Below are positions 44,707-54,196 of a stretch of DNA of 64,000 nt, piece by piece; position 1 is the stretch's first letter; every line of letters starts with the position of its first letter. The DNA lies in the NCBI RefSeq assembly GCF_002980525.1, contig NZ_PVBQ01000004.1, positions 248,001-312,000 on the forward strand, read 5' to 3'. Below the pieces are notes generated by a model. It was not told where the DNA came from and did no database searches. It saw only the letters and a program-made list of their open reading frames with translations. Source of the stretch: Sphingobacterium haloxyli. GTDB lineage: Bacteria; Bacteroidota; Bacteroidia; Sphingobacteriales; Sphingobacteriaceae. Position numbers and translations under genes: made by a program.

Positions 44707-46788
44707 TTACGTTTTATTTTTTTTCCGTAAGTATCTATACAGTTCTAGTTGAGACCGGAATGGAGCTCCATCGTCGCGCACGTATTTATTCTCTAATTTA
44801 TTGTTTAGAATACGTGCCTTTACGTTGTCTTTCAGTTGGATGTGCAGCATCTCGATCAGCTCATGTTTTATTTTTTTGTTGGTAATCAGCACAGCGGCCT
44901 CTACGCGATAGTCGAGGTTGCGGGGCATCCAGTCAGCCGATGAAATATAGACCAGTTCTTTTCCTGCTGCGTAAAAGTATATCGCTCGGGCATGCTCCAG
45001 ATACTCGTCGACTATACTGACGGCGTGGAGTGGGCTTTTGAATTTTTTTTGGTTGACGGCGCAATAGATACCGCGCACGATCATCTCGATCTTTACCCCC
45101 GCATCGGCCGCTTCGTACATCTTGCGGATGAGTATTTTATCACTTAACGAATTGACTTTGACAATTATATGTGCTTCATTACCTGCTTTAGCCTCGGCAA
45201 TTTCACAGTCGATTAATTTCAAAAACGTTTCACGCATCGTTGTTGGACAGACCAGAAGATTTTTACATGGTTTGAGGCTTTCGGTGAGTTCAGCTTTCGG
45301 TTTCTTCAACGCAGCAAAAATTTTGTTGATGTCTGCCATGATGGCTCGGTTGCTAGTCATAAAACAGTGGTCCCCATAAATCTTTGCTGTTTTCTCATTG
45401 ATATTTCCGGTGCTGACAAACCCATATTGCAGTGTTTTATTGTTCATCCTTTTTTTTATGATACATAGTTTAGCATGCACCTTTTTATCCGGTATGCCCA
45501 GTAGCACTTTAACGCCTTCCATCTCAAAACGCTCTTTCCATGTCAGGTTGTGCTCTTCGTCGAAACGAGCGCGTAGTTCAAGCATAACAGTGACCTGCTT
45601 GCCGTTTCTGGCGGCATTAATCAGGGCGTTAGCTACTTTGGAATTTTCAGCCATGCGATAAATGGTAACATGAATCGACTGCACGTGCGGATCCATCGCT
45701 GCTTCACGGAGTAGATCGATAATCGGATTAAAAGTATGATAAGGAAAGGAAAGCAGCACGTCCTTTTTCACAAGTACATCGCTTACTCTCTGACGGCCTG
45801 CGAAGTCTGGATGGTCAAATGAGCTGCGTTCTACAGAGGGTTTTTCCGATCTGAATATTTTCGGAAAATCCATGAAATGCTTGAAGTTATGAATCTTTTG
45901 CCCTGGAATAATGCTGTCTTTTTTCGACAGGTTCAACTTCTTGATTAAGAAGGTGACAAGTGACGAATCCATATCCTTGTCGAACACAAAACGCGTTGGT
46001 TTACCTTTACGACGGTTTTTAATACCTTTTTCGATTTTCTCCACCAACGTGGTGTTGATATCATTGTCGATATCAAATTCCGCATCTTTTGTGATCTTGA
46101 AGGCGTGTGCTTTGAAAGTATCAAACCCGAAATAAGAAAAAATATAGGGCAGGTTGAACTTAATGACATCTTCCAAAAGAATGACGTGCTTTTGGTCTTT
46201 TGGTGAGGGTAGCAATACGAACCGGCCGTTATTTCGAGTAGGATTTTCGATAATCGCGAACTGTGTTTCGTATACCCAATCAGTTTTACGCATAGCGATA
46301 CCGAGATAGAGACTTTTATCCCTTAGGTAGGGCATCGGACGAGATTCATCCAACATTAATGGAATGACGTTGGATTCTACTTCATCTTCATAATAGCGTC
46401 GCACAAATTCTCGTTGCGTCGCACTAAGCTCTTCTGGAGCTTTAATAAAGACCTTTTCCTTCGCCATCTCCGACTGTACCCGTAACCATATTTGGTCGAA
46501 TTGCTTTTGAAGTTCGATGACTGATTCATTGATCTTGTCCAGAATATACTGTGGGTTTTCGAAGAAAAACTCTTTGGACTCTTTTTCGTCTAAAACCAAT
46601 GCCCTCTTTAATCCGGCCACCCTTACACGAAAAAATTCATCCAAGTTGTTTGAAAAAATACCCAAAAACTTGATCCGTTCGGAAAGGGGGACGCTCTCGT
46701 CACCAGCCTCCTGCAACACGCGGCCATTGAAACTTAACCAACTGATATCGCGTGGAATAAATCTATTTATCATCTTTTTCTTTGCCAC
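44707..46788 (-). CDS. ppk1: Polyphosphate kinase 1
   Basis: A 693-residue PPK1, which builds polyphosphate reversibly from ATP. N-terminal RDISWLSFNGRVLQEA is the family opening. The autophosphorylated His lies in KVHAKLCII, and a third conserved His is in EYLEHARAIYF; SSADWMPRNLDYRVE is standard. One site differs: where E. coli PPK has a His in its YAHIGTGN segment, this protein reads YGFVSTGN, so that His is replaced by Phe. The protein otherwise looks complete. Polyphosphate metabolism links to stress and to the Rel/SpoT gene further on, but no shared regulation is visible. Confidence 0.94.
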   Translation of the reverse strand: MAKKKMINRFIPRDISWLSFNGRVLQEAGDESVPLSERIKFLGIFSNNLDEFFRVRVAGLKRALVLDEKESKEFFFENPQYILDKINESVIELQKQFDQIWLRVQSEMAKEKVFIKAPEELSATQREFVRRYYEDEVESNVIPLMLDESRPMPYLRDKSLYLGIAMRKTDWVYETQFAIIENPTRNNGRFVLLPSPKDQKHVILLEDVIKFNLPYIFSYFGFDTFKAHAFKITKDAEFDIDNDINTTLVEKIEKGIKNRRKGKPTRFVFDKDMDSSLVTFLIKKLNLSKKDSIIPGQKIHNFKHFMDFPKIFRSEKPSVERSSFDHPDFAGRQRVSDVLVKKDVLLSFPYHTFNPIIDLLREAAMDPHVQSIHVTIYRMAENSKVANALINAARNGKQVTVMLELRARFDEEHNLTWKERFEMEGVKVLLGIPDKKVHAKLCIIKKRMNNKTLQYGFVSTGNINEKTAKIYGDHCFMTSNRAIMADINKIFAALKKPKAELTESLKPCKNLLVCPTTMRETFLKLIDCEIAEAKAGNEAHIIVKVNSLSDKILIRKMYEAADAGVKIEMIVRGIYCAVNQKKFKSPLHAVSIVDEYLEHARAIYFYAAGKELVYISSADWMPRNLDYRVEAAVLITNKKIKHELIEMLHIQLKDNVKARILNNKLENKYVRDDGAPFRSQLELYRYLRKKNKT

Positions 46789-46948
46789 TATTTGATAGCT
46801 TTTAAATATACCTCCGTAATGTGTCTTAAATATAACGAAAATATAAAGAAGATGTTAACGGGTGAGAGCGAGGGAAGTTTATCCTAATAAAAAAACGAAA
46901 TTTTTATCGAAAATAATCGCTTGAATATCAATCTGGTAAATATGTGTA

Positions 46949-46960
46949 TATTGTACAATA
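46949..46960. promoter_or_regulatory. 12-bp perfect palindrome upstream of fbp
   Basis: TATTGTACAATA reads identically on both strands and lies about 37 bases upstream of the -7 box of the fbp promoter in the 252-base gap between divergent ppk1 and fbp. It is a plausible operator; the binding protein is unknown. Confidence 0.3.
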
Positions 46961-46973
46961 AGCTGAAAATCAG

Positions 46974-47004
46974 TTTTTTAATTTGTTTTGCTTGTGTAGT
47001 TTTG
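46974..47004 (+). promoter_or_regulatory. Promoter candidate for fbp
   Basis: TTTT (46974-46977), 19-base spacer, TAGTTTTG (46997-47004). The -7 box is exact; the -33 box has one mismatch to TTTG. The fbp ATG is 36 bases downstream. Confidence 0.5.
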
Positions 47005-47040
47005 TGCCGTGAATAAGTCATCAAAACGAACAACTATATT

Positions 47041-48060
47041 ATGGCATTCAAAACATTAGGTCAATTCATCATTGAAAAGCAAGCAGATTTCCCGTACGCG
47101 AAAGGCGAGCTTTCGCGATTGTTGCGTGACATTGGTATCGCGGCCAAGATTATTAACCGGGAGGTCAACAAAGCTGGCCTTGTTGATATACTCGGGGAAA
47201 ATGGCGATCACAACGTACAGGGCGAAGCACAAAAAAAGCTTGACGTGTATGCAGATGAGCAGTTTATTGAAGCCTTAACTCGAGGCGGCGAATGCTGTTA
47301 TATCGCTTCGGAAGAACACGAGGAATGTATCGAAATATCATTAAAAAACTTAACAAGTAACGGCAAATACATGGTTTGTATGGATCCGTTAGATGGATCA
47401 GCAAATATTGATTTGAATGTGTCGGTTGGCTCTATCTTTTCAATCTACCGAAGGAAGATACTTGACGTACCCGTATCTGAAGAAGAAATACTCCAGTATG
47501 GTCACGAACAAATTGCTGCAGGATATGTTATTTACGGTTCCTCGACGATGCTGGTTTATACAACGGGCAAAGGCGTGAACGGTTTTACACTGGATCCGTC
47601 TATTGGAGAGTTCTGTTTATCGCACCCGGATATGAAAATTCCGGTTGATGGAAAATCTTATTCCGTAAATGAGGGGAATTATTTAAAATTTCCGCAATAT
47701 ATCAAAGATTACATCAAGTATTGCCAAGAAGAGGAAAGTGATACCTTCAGGCCCTATACTTCTCGTTATATAGGTTCTATGGTAGCCGATATTCACCGCA
47801 CGCTGATTACCGGAGGCGTGTTTCTCTATCCTGAGACTTCTAGTTATCCGAATGGTAAGCTGCGTCTACTTTATGAATGTAATCCGATGGCGTTTATTAT
47901 CGAGCAAGCGGGAGGAAAGGCCGTTTCCGGTACAGAAAGAGTACTGGGGATTAAACCACTTAGTCTGCATCAACGGACACCTATTGTTATCGGAAGCAAA
48001 AATATGGTAAACAAGGTGCTCAGTTTTATGGACAAAGCTCAAGAAAGAATTGGCACCTGA
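47041..48060 (+). CDS. fbp: Fructose-1,6-bisphosphatase, class I
   Basis: A 339-residue class I FBPase of gluconeogenesis, hydrolysing fructose-1,6-bisphosphate to fructose-6-phosphate. The metal-binding block ASEEHEE (about 95-101) and the [22 protein letters not shown] signature (about 117-138) are intact, as is the C-terminal [17 protein letters not shown]. Length is typical. The last 22 bases overlap the 3' end of the convergent nuclease gene. Confidence 0.95.
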   Translation: MAFKTLGQFIIEKQADFPYAKGELSRLLRDIGIAAKIINREVNKAGLVDILGENGDHNVQGEAQKKLDVYADEQFIEALTRGGECCYIASEEHEECIEISLKNLTSNGKYMVCMDPLDGSANIDLNVSVGSIFSIYRRKILDVPVSEEEILQYGHEQIAAGYVIYGSSTMLVYTTGKGVNGFTLDPSIGEFCLSHPDMKIPVDGKSYSVNEGNYLKFPQYIKDYIKYCQEEESDTFRPYTSRYIGSMVADIHRTLITGGVFLYPETSSYPNGKLRLLYECNPMAFIIEQAGGKAVSGTERVLGIKPLSLHQRTPIVIGSKNMVNKVLSFMDKAQERIGT

Positions 48061-49427
48061 GATAAGATATTTACTTTTTCAGGGTAACGTTCCGCGTATT
48101 GCAGGACAATCTGTTGCATATAAAAGTTACTGACGCACTTATCTTTATAAGAAACGATATCCTCTACATTGGACCATTGTTGAACAAACGCTACAAATCC
48201 AAACGCGTAAAGCTTATCTTCTTTAAAGTAGACATAGCTGTTTTCTTCTTCATTCCGTCCTTGGTCGATAAGTAGGAATGAACGTTTACGATGGTGCAGG
48301 TGTTGAAATATGCTATTAATGATTCGATTATGCTCTTCAACTGACGGAAGGGTCTTGGCCGGTGTCCTGCGGTCTGCGTGTGTCTCCGTAGACGGAGAAT
48401 AGAACGTACAAAGGGCTGAATCGAAATTAAATTCTTCCAATATGTTACGTAGAAATAAATTGGCTTCTTGTGCTGTTTCGAAATAGCGAATACTATTTGG
48501 GTGATTGATTGCCTTCATTATAGCCAATCTACAATAGCCCCGGATATCCTCGTAATGCATAAGCACAAATTTCGGCTCGTATCGCTTCAGTGCCCGATTA
48601 TGGATGGGCCAATGTTTTTTTATCATTTGGCACTCCATAAGGAGTGCCATAAGCTCTGTTCCAGACTCTTCGAAATCTAAGGTCGCGATTTCATTTATAA
48701 ATTGTTGTCGTCTAAGACTCGTGTTGATGCCCGCGAAATGGCTTAAAACACGCTTACGTATATTAACAGCCTTTCCGACATAGATAATCTTACCTTTCTT
48801 ATTCCGAAAGATGTATATTCCTGTGGTTTCAGGTAGCTGTTGGAACTGTTCTAGTGAAAGATGTGTAGGCAATCGATGTTCGGTGTTCTTGTGTAAGCTA
48901 TCCTGCAAATATCTGTTTTTATCGTGTGCAATAAGTTGGGAAAAGAGTTCGACCGTGGCTTCGGCATCACCTATGGCCCGATGTCGGGCGGTAATCTCGA
49001 TGCCGCGTGCTTTGCAGATGTTCCCTAAGCTGTAGGAGCGGTGTCCGGGAAAGATTTTTCTGGACAGCCGAACTGTACAGAGTTTTGTTGCTTGCCAGTC
49101 ATAGCCTGCTTGCTTTAGTTCTTTTACTAGAAACGAATAATCGAAATTAACATTGTGAGCCACAAAAACTTTGCCCTGTAAAAGATGGTATACGTCTTCG
49201 GCGATTTCGTCGAAAGCAGGTGCGTCTTCTAACATGTCCGGCGTAATACCTGTCAGGGTCTGTATGGCGAGAGGGATGGGGCATCCCGGGTTAACAAGGC
49301 TTTGATACCGTTCGGTAATCCTTTTCCCGTTATGTATCAAAATAGCAACCTCTGTAATACGGCTCCGTTCGGCATGATTACCCGTGGTTTCAATATCGAC
49401 AATGGCAAAATGTTTTTGTTTATTCAC
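48039..49427 (-). CDS. DnaQ-like exonuclease fused to a UvrC-type GIY-YIG domain
   Basis: A 462-residue two-domain nuclease. The N-terminal DEDDh exonuclease (1 to about 170) has D11-I-E13 in VDIETTG, then [10 protein letters not shown] and H149-x4-D154. The GIY-YIG domain (about 200-280) reads [24 protein letters not shown]. Such DnaQ-UvrC-like fusions are known in Bacteroidota and Actinobacteria and are thought to act in repair, but the pathway is not settled. The C-terminal 170 residues have no clear motif. The 3' end overlaps fbp by 22 bases. Upstream is a 21-base palindrome. Confidence 0.85.
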   Translation of the reverse strand: MNKQKHFAIVDIETTGNHAERSRITEVAILIHNGKRITERYQSLVNPGCPIPLAIQTLTGITPDMLEDAPAFDEIAEDVYHLLQGKVFVAHNVNFDYSFLVKELKQAGYDWQATKLCTVRLSRKIFPGHRSYSLGNICKARGIEITARHRAIGDAEATVELFSQLIAHDKNRYLQDSLHKNTEHRLPTHLSLEQFQQLPETTGIYIFRNKKGKIIYVGKAVNIRKRVLSHFAGINTSLRRQQFINEIATLDFEESGTELMALLMECQMIKKHWPIHNRALKRYEPKFVLMHYEDIRGYCRLAIMKAINHPNSIRYFETAQEANLFLRNILEEFNFDSALCTFYSPSTETHADRRTPAKTLPSVEEHNRIINSIFQHLHHRKRSFLLIDQGRNEEENSYVYFKEDKLYAFGFVAFVQQWSNVEDIVSYKDKCVSNFYMQQIVLQYAERYPEKVNILSQVPILS

Positions 49428-49435
49428 TTTGCAAT

Positions 49436-49456
49436 ATTACTAATTTAATTAGTAAT
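49436..49456. promoter_or_regulatory. 21-base palindrome between tcdA and the nuclease gene
   Basis: ATTACTAATT (49436-49445), centre T, AATTAGTAAT (49447-49456), perfect symmetry. It covers the tcdA stop codon and lies 8 bases upstream of the nuclease start codon. It has no G/C-rich stem and no T-run, so a protein-binding site is more likely than a terminator. Confidence 0.4.
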
Positions 49457-50204
49457 GCGGAAGCTGTTGATGATAATTAACTGCTTCGTCAATCAAGTCT
49501 CGAATTGCTACAGAAGCGATGGCTCCACCAAATGCCGCGGGCAGATAAGACATGGTTCCATAAGCGGATTTCTTATAATTACTGCCATCCGTGTACAATA
49601 AAGATTTTTTATTGGGAAGTTCAGTGGAAAATGCCACTTTAACGCCGTCACGAATGCCGTGCTTGCGAAGTTTCTTTCGGATGTGTTGGGCCAGTTTACA
49701 GTTGTATGATTGACTAATGTCGGCGATACGAATTTTGGTGGGATCGACCTTTCCGCCAGCACCCATTGAGCTGACAAAAGGCATCTTTGCTTCTAATGCC
49801 TGTCGGATAAAAAATAGCTTTGGTGTAATACTATCAATCGCTTCTACACAATAGTCGGGATTTGACGCTAAAAGCGTTGGGATCTTTTCTGGTATAATAA
49901 AATCTTCGATAACCTGAAGTTCCAGCTCCGGATTGATGGCTAATAAACGATCTTTCATGATCTGTGCTTTGGGTTCGCCATGATTAGTAGCAAGCGCCGG
50001 CAATTGCCTATTTCGATTAGATGGATCGACGGTGTCGCCATCGATGATGGTCATTTTACCAACTCCTGCGCGGCAGATAAATTCTGCAGCAAATGAACCC
50101 ACGCCTCCTAAACCGAGAACCATTACGTGTGAATTAGCAAGTTTTTCCAGTGCTGTGCGTCCAGTTAAAGCTTCTGTTCTTGATAACCAAGATAAATCTT
50201 TCAT
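49449..50204 (-). CDS. tcdA: tRNA threonylcarbamoyladenosine dehydratase (ThiF/E1-like)
   Basis: A 251-residue E1-like adenylating enzyme that cyclises t6A to ct6A at tRNA position 37. The nucleotide loop is VLGLGGVGSFAAE (about 30-42), followed by IIDGDTVDPSNRNRQLPA, GEPKAQ and CVEAIDSI. The C-terminus SYLPAAFGGAIAS is characteristic of the TcdA/CsdL branch and separates it from MoeB and ThiF. It is about 19 bases from the TatD-family gene upstream, suggesting a common transcript. Confidence 0.9.
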   Translation of the reverse strand: MKDLSWLSRTEALTGRTALEKLANSHVMVLGLGGVGSFAAEFICRAGVGKMTIIDGDTVDPSNRNRQLPALATNHGEPKAQIMKDRLLAINPELELQVIEDFIIPEKIPTLLASNPDYCVEAIDSITPKLFFIRQALEAKMPFVSSMGAGGKVDPTKIRIADISQSYNCKLAQHIRKKLRKHGIRDGVKVAFSTELPNKKSLLYTDGSNYKKSAYGTMSYLPAAFGGAIASVAIRDLIDEAVNYHQQLPHY

Positions 50205-50222
50205 TCAAATAATCATTTTCAA

Positions 50223-50882
50223 TTATCCAATAGGATAGCTAAATATATGCTTAAAGTTTTGGTACAATTGTTCTTTCAAATATTGTAACTCTATTTTTCG
50301 AACGCGGCAAAAATAAGCATAAATATCTACGATATTAATAGATTTATCGTCCGTTTCCAGTAAAATTTTGTCCAAAGGTATGTGTTGAATGAGGCTGTCT
50401 TTGTTTCCTCGCAGGAGCGCGCCACCTAGGCTTAGGAAATAACCGTGACGGATAATTTGTGTTGCCAATTCTGTCTTTTTTTCGAAACCGTGAAAAATAA
50501 CGGGAACACGTACTTTTTCTTCATGAAGTATTCGTAAGCACTCTTGATATGCCCGGACACAATGGATAATTAAAGGCTTTTGGACGCTGTTCGCATAGCT
50601 GATCTGTTTGCGAAAGATAGCCTCTTGTATGTTCCATGCTGTATCACACAGCTTATCGAGTCCGCATTCGCCGATGGCTAAAACCTGTTGCTTTTTTCCA
50701 TATTGGTGAAGCGCATCCAATTGTGCCTTCACATTTCTTTCAACAAACCAAGGGTGTATGCCAAGTGAACAGGGATGAGGAAATAGGTAGTTCTTGGAAA
50801 TAATAACGTTGGGAAGCGAAAAGATTTGTGCGGTAGGAGCAAGCGTGCAGTGGGTATGTATATTAATATAAGGAAAAGACAT
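50223..50882 (-). CDS. TatD family metal-dependent hydrolase
   Basis: A TatD-type deoxyribonuclease/hydrolase of 219 residues. The metal ligands are visible as HTH in YINIHTHC, Glu in AIGECGLDKL, His in PLIIHCVRAYQE, His in FHGFEKK and Asp in LLETDDKS. It is shorter than usual (about 255-265), mainly in loops. I prefer ATG 50882 over the in-frame TTG at 50888. A TATATTTG box at 50886-50893 ends three bases before that ATG. Natural substrate of family members is not certain, though DNase activity is reported for E. coli TatD. Confidence 0.88.
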   Translation of the reverse strand: MSFPYINIHTHCTLAPTAQIFSLPNVIISKNYLFPHPCSLGIHPWFVERNVKAQLDALHQYGKKQQVLAIGECGLDKLCDTAWNIQEAIFRKQISYANSVQKPLIIHCVRAYQECLRILHEEKVRVPVIFHGFEKKTELATQIIRHGYFLSLGGALLRGNKDSLIQHIPLDKILLETDDKSINIVDIYAYFCRVRKIELQYLKEQLYQNFKHIFSYPIG

Positions 50883-50899
50883 ATCCAAATATACGGAAT

Positions 50900-52192
50900 T
50901 TATCTTACTAGCTTAGATCCCAGTGTTTTAAGAATTGCCGAGGCTTTCAGTAAGCATTCTTCGTACTCTTTCTTTGGATCGGCATCGATGGTTATCGCTC
51001 CACCGGTGTGGAAAGATAAATATTGCTTTTTGCTATTGTAAAGTAATGAGCGTATAACTACATTGAAATCAAAATCGCCCTTCGGATCAAAGTAACCTAA
51101 GGCGCCTGCGTATATACCACGTTTGCTGTTCTCGTAACGGTCACACAATCTCATCGCACTAATTTTCGGTGCGCCAGTCATCGAACCGGCAGGAAAGGTG
51201 TTACGGATAACTTCTATATCCGATATGCCTACTCTTTTTTGGCAGGCGATAGTAGAGACCAATTGATGTACTTGTTCGAATGTTTGTACTTCCAATTGTT
51301 TCTCTGCTTTTACTGTACCCTCTTGTGCGCTACGCGTTAAATCGTTGCGAACGAGATCTACAATCATCACGTTCTCTGAGATTTCTTTCGGACTGTTTTT
51401 TAATGTCTCGATAATAAGGAAGTCTTCTTCCTGCGTCTTTCCGCGTGGTGCGGTGCCTTTAATAGGTTGAGAAATCAAAGCGCTTCCTCGCTTGGCTAAA
51501 AAACGTTCCGGTGATGCGGATAGAATGTAGTTATCCTTAATTTTGAAATAGCAGGAAAATGGTGTAGGGGAGACCCTGTTCAATTTTTGGTATACGGCTA
51601 ACGGAGACAACGTAACATTTTCGGCGTAGAATTCTTGGCAAAGATTCACTTCATAAATATCGCCTTGCTGGATATGTTTCAATAGCTGCTGGAATACATC
51701 GACGTAAGTTGTTTCGGACATCCGTTTTTGGAAACAGATGTTCGTTGTTTCTTTTATTCTTCTATTGGCCGTATCGCTACTGGCTAAAATGTCGTTATAT
51801 ACATTTTCCGGATAAGGGGCTTCAATTTTCACTTCTTTATCGGTAAAATGCAAAACGATGGTTGGAATAAAAAAATAAGCTTCAGGAAATTCTAATCGAT
51901 TGGGAAAAGATGTAGTTAGATTCTCAATTTCATTTTTTAGGTCATAACTAAAAAAGCCAGGCATCCATCTATCAGGATACCTGGCTCTAAATTTTTCCAA
52001 CGTCTGGAATATGTCCATGTGCTCGCAGACAACTTGATCTATAGCTTTTACGGCAAGTAAACGGTCTATTTGTGCATATTCATCATTGTAGTCATTAGAT
52101 TGAAAGAAGCAAACCTCATCAAACTGTTGTGCCCATTGAAGGGCCCGTTTTTCGAAATGCTGCGTGTCAACCTGAAATACGGCAGTAGCCAT
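50900..52192 (-). CDS. pabB: Aminodeoxychorismate synthase component I (PabB)
   Basis: A 430-residue chorismate-binding enzyme. The key motif PIKGTAPRG has the Lys that PabB uses to form a covalent intermediate; anthranilate synthase (TrpE) normally has Ala at this place, so folate (p-aminobenzoate) synthesis is favoured. Further support: MIVDLVRNDLTRSA and FPAGSMTGAPKISAM. The N-terminal 140 residues are the variable PabB domain. No glutamine amidotransferase partner or lyase is next to it. It lies 12 bases after purA. Confidence 0.92.
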   Translation of the reverse strand: MATAVFQVDTQHFEKRALQWAQQFDEVCFFQSNDYNDEYAQIDRLLAVKAIDQVVCEHMDIFQTLEKFRARYPDRWMPGFFSYDLKNEIENLTTSFPNRLEFPEAYFFIPTIVLHFTDKEVKIEAPYPENVYNDILASSDTANRRIKETTNICFQKRMSETTYVDVFQQLLKHIQQGDIYEVNLCQEFYAENVTLSPLAVYQKLNRVSPTPFSCYFKIKDNYILSASPERFLAKRGSALISQPIKGTAPRGKTQEEDFLIIETLKNSPKEISENVMIVDLVRNDLTRSAQEGTVKAEKQLEVQTFEQVHQLVSTIACQKRVGISDIEVIRNTFPAGSMTGAPKISAMRLCDRYENSKRGIYAGALGYFDPKGDFDFNVVIRSLLYNSKKQYLSFHTGGAITIDADPKKEYEECLLKASAILKTLGSKLVR

Positions 52193-52204
52193 GCTTTTGT
52201 TCTC

Positions 52205-53476
52205 TTACAGTTCGATTGTTTGAATGCGGTCGGGTCCTACAGATAGGTATTTAATAGGCACTTCCAATGCTTTTTCCAAATAAGCGATGTAATTTTTTAA
52301 TGCAGTAGGAATCTCGTCTTTTGAACGGATGCCCGTAATATCTTGATTCCAACCTGCTACTTCTTCCAAGACAGGTTCTGCCTGGTTGGTGATAATTTCA
52401 TAAGGCATGTAATCGATAGTCTGGCCGTTATGTTTATAATGCGTACACACCTTGATTTTTTCAAATGCATCTAATACATCGGCTTTCATCATAATCAATT
52501 CGCTTACGCCATTTAGCATAATTGCATACTTCAACGCCGGAATATCGATCCATCCAGTCCGGCGTGAGCGTCCGGTAGTCGCACCAAATTCATGTCCTAT
52601 CTGGCGTAATTTTTCGCCCGTTTCATCGTCCAACTCGGTCGGGAATGGACCGCCACCTACACGAGTAGCATAAGCTTTGAAGATGCCGTATACTGCGCCA
52701 ATTTTATTTGGTGCAATGCCGAGTCCCGTACAAGCTCCTGCAGTAGTTGTATTGGATGAGGTCACGAAAGGATACGAACCGAAATCTATATCCAGCAATG
52801 TACCTTGCGCACCTTCGGCAAGTACCCTCTTTCCTTCTTTCAAGTAATTGTTGACTAAATGTTCAGCGTCTACGTGTGGAATCGTTTTGATAAAATCAAT
52901 TGCTTCCATGAATGCCGCTTCTTTTTCCGAAAAATCAGGAATCTCACCATAGTGAGAAAGAATTTCCAAGTGCTTAGCTTTTAATCTTTCATAACGTTCT
53001 TGAAAGTCGGGAAGGGTTGTATCTCCTACACGCAGACCATTTCGCCCGGTTTTATCCATATATGTCGGTCCGATCCCCTTCAGGGTAGAGCCAATCTTAC
53101 CAGCGCCCATTTTTGATTCGGACGCTGCGTCCAGTAATTGATGGGTAGGAAGGATTAAATGTGCTTTTCGCGCAAGAACCAGAGTACCTTTACCCACTGG
53201 GTCGAATCCGGAAGTACGCAGGTTATCTAACTCACGTTTTAAGATAATAGGGTCGATAACGACACCACCGCCAATAAGGTTAAGTGTACCGTCATTAAAA
53301 ATACCAGAGGGGATAGTATTCAAGACAAATTTCTTGTTATCAAACTCTAATGTATGCCCAGCGTTAGGGCCGCCTTGAAAGCGAGCGATTAAATCATACT
53401 TCGGACAAAATACGTCTACGATCTTTCCTTTTCCTTCATCGCCCCATTGTAGGCCCAAAAGCACATCAACTTGCAT
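52205..53476 (-). CDS. purA: Adenylosuccinate synthetase
   Basis: A 423-residue enzyme joining IMP and aspartate with GTP to adenylosuccinate in AMP synthesis. The signature GLQWGDEGKGK (residues 8-18) and the NAGHTL, GIGPTYMDKTGRNGLRV and GRSRRTGW blocks are all present, and the C-terminus YLSVGPDR is canonical. A TACCTTTG -7 box lies upstream at 53550-53557. The gene heads a purA-pabB-TatD-tcdA minus-strand run. Confidence 0.97.
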   Translation of the reverse strand: MQVDVLLGLQWGDEGKGKIVDVFCPKYDLIARFQGGPNAGHTLEFDNKKFVLNTIPSGIFNDGTLNLIGGGVVIDPIILKRELDNLRTSGFDPVGKGTLVLARKAHLILPTHQLLDAASESKMGAGKIGSTLKGIGPTYMDKTGRNGLRVGDTTLPDFQERYERLKAKHLEILSHYGEIPDFSEKEAAFMEAIDFIKTIPHVDAEHLVNNYLKEGKRVLAEGAQGTLLDIDFGSYPFVTSSNTTTAGACTGLGIAPNKIGAVYGIFKAYATRVGGGPFPTELDDETGEKLRQIGHEFGATTGRSRRTGWIDIPALKYAIMLNGVSELIMMKADVLDAFEKIKVCTHYKHNGQTIDYMPYEIITNQAEPVLEEVAGWNQDITGIRSKDEIPTALKNYIAYLEKALEVPIKYLSVGPDRIQTIEL

Positions 53477-53549
53477 AATATTTGAAATATGGATATTAAA
53501 ATTTTAAATGATACATATAGAAAAAAAGCGAAATATCGTCTTTTCTGAG

Positions 53550-53557
53550 CAAAGGTA
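53550..53557 (-). promoter_or_regulatory. -7 element candidate for purA
   Basis: Minus-strand TACCTTTG fits TAnnTTTG exactly, 73 bases upstream of the purA ATG. The -33 position is not a clear TTG. Confidence 0.4.
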
Positions 53558-53581
53558 ATACAATAATTGGCGATTACCACA

Positions 53582-54088
53582 TTAATTTGAAATTACCGGA
53601 CTCCTGCCTTTTTTGGGTGAACTTCCAGCGTTTCCAGCATCTATTTTCTGGCAATCTTCACATACACCATACAGGTTAAGGGAATGATGTTTGATGTCGA
53701 ACTTTAACAAATCGCCCATCAAACTTTGAATTTGGTTAATGCGGGGATCACAGAACTCGACAACCTTATTGCATTCAATGCAGATAACGTGGTCGTGTTG
53801 TTTGAAACCGTAAGATTTTTCAAATTGAGCCATGTTCCGGCCAAACTGATGTTTGGTGACCAGATCGCAAGATACTAGCAATTCCAATGTATTATAGACG
53901 GTAGCACGGCTTACACGGTACTTCTTGTTCTTCATGTGAATATAAAGTGACTCTACATCAAAGTGGTCGGAACGTGAGTAAATTTCTTCTAAGATGGCAT
54001 AGCGCTCAGGCGTTTTTCTCAGATTCTTATTCTCTAAGTAAGCTTCGAATATTTTTTTTACTGTTTGGTAGTTTTCGCCTTTATTCAT
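53582..54088 (-). CDS. Fur family metal-responsive transcriptional regulator
   Basis: A 168-residue Fur-superfamily repressor. The winged helix region reads [23 protein letters not shown] and [13 protein letters not shown]; the regulatory metal site is [17 protein letters not shown], and a second pair of cysteines lies in YGVCEDCQ, the structural zinc. Whether it senses iron, zinc or peroxide cannot be read. It lies between purA and the Rel/SpoT gene in the same direction with about 105-base gaps on each side, so it probably has its own promoter. Confidence 0.92.
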   Translation of the reverse strand: MNKGENYQTVKKIFEAYLENKNLRKTPERYAILEEIYSRSDHFDVESLYIHMKNKKYRVSRATVYNTLELLVSCDLVTKHQFGRNMAQFEKSYGFKQHDHVICIECNKVVEFCDPRINQIQSLMGDLLKFDIKHHSLNLYGVCEDCQKIDAGNAGSSPKKGRSPVISN

Positions 54089-54196
54089 ATTAAATAGTTG
54101 TTAAAAAGAGCTCATCCAGCTCGCTTAAATCTTCCACAAATTTACCAATTTCATTTTTAAAAAACGACGGTTTGCTCCTGAAGTCCGTGCTGGTAT

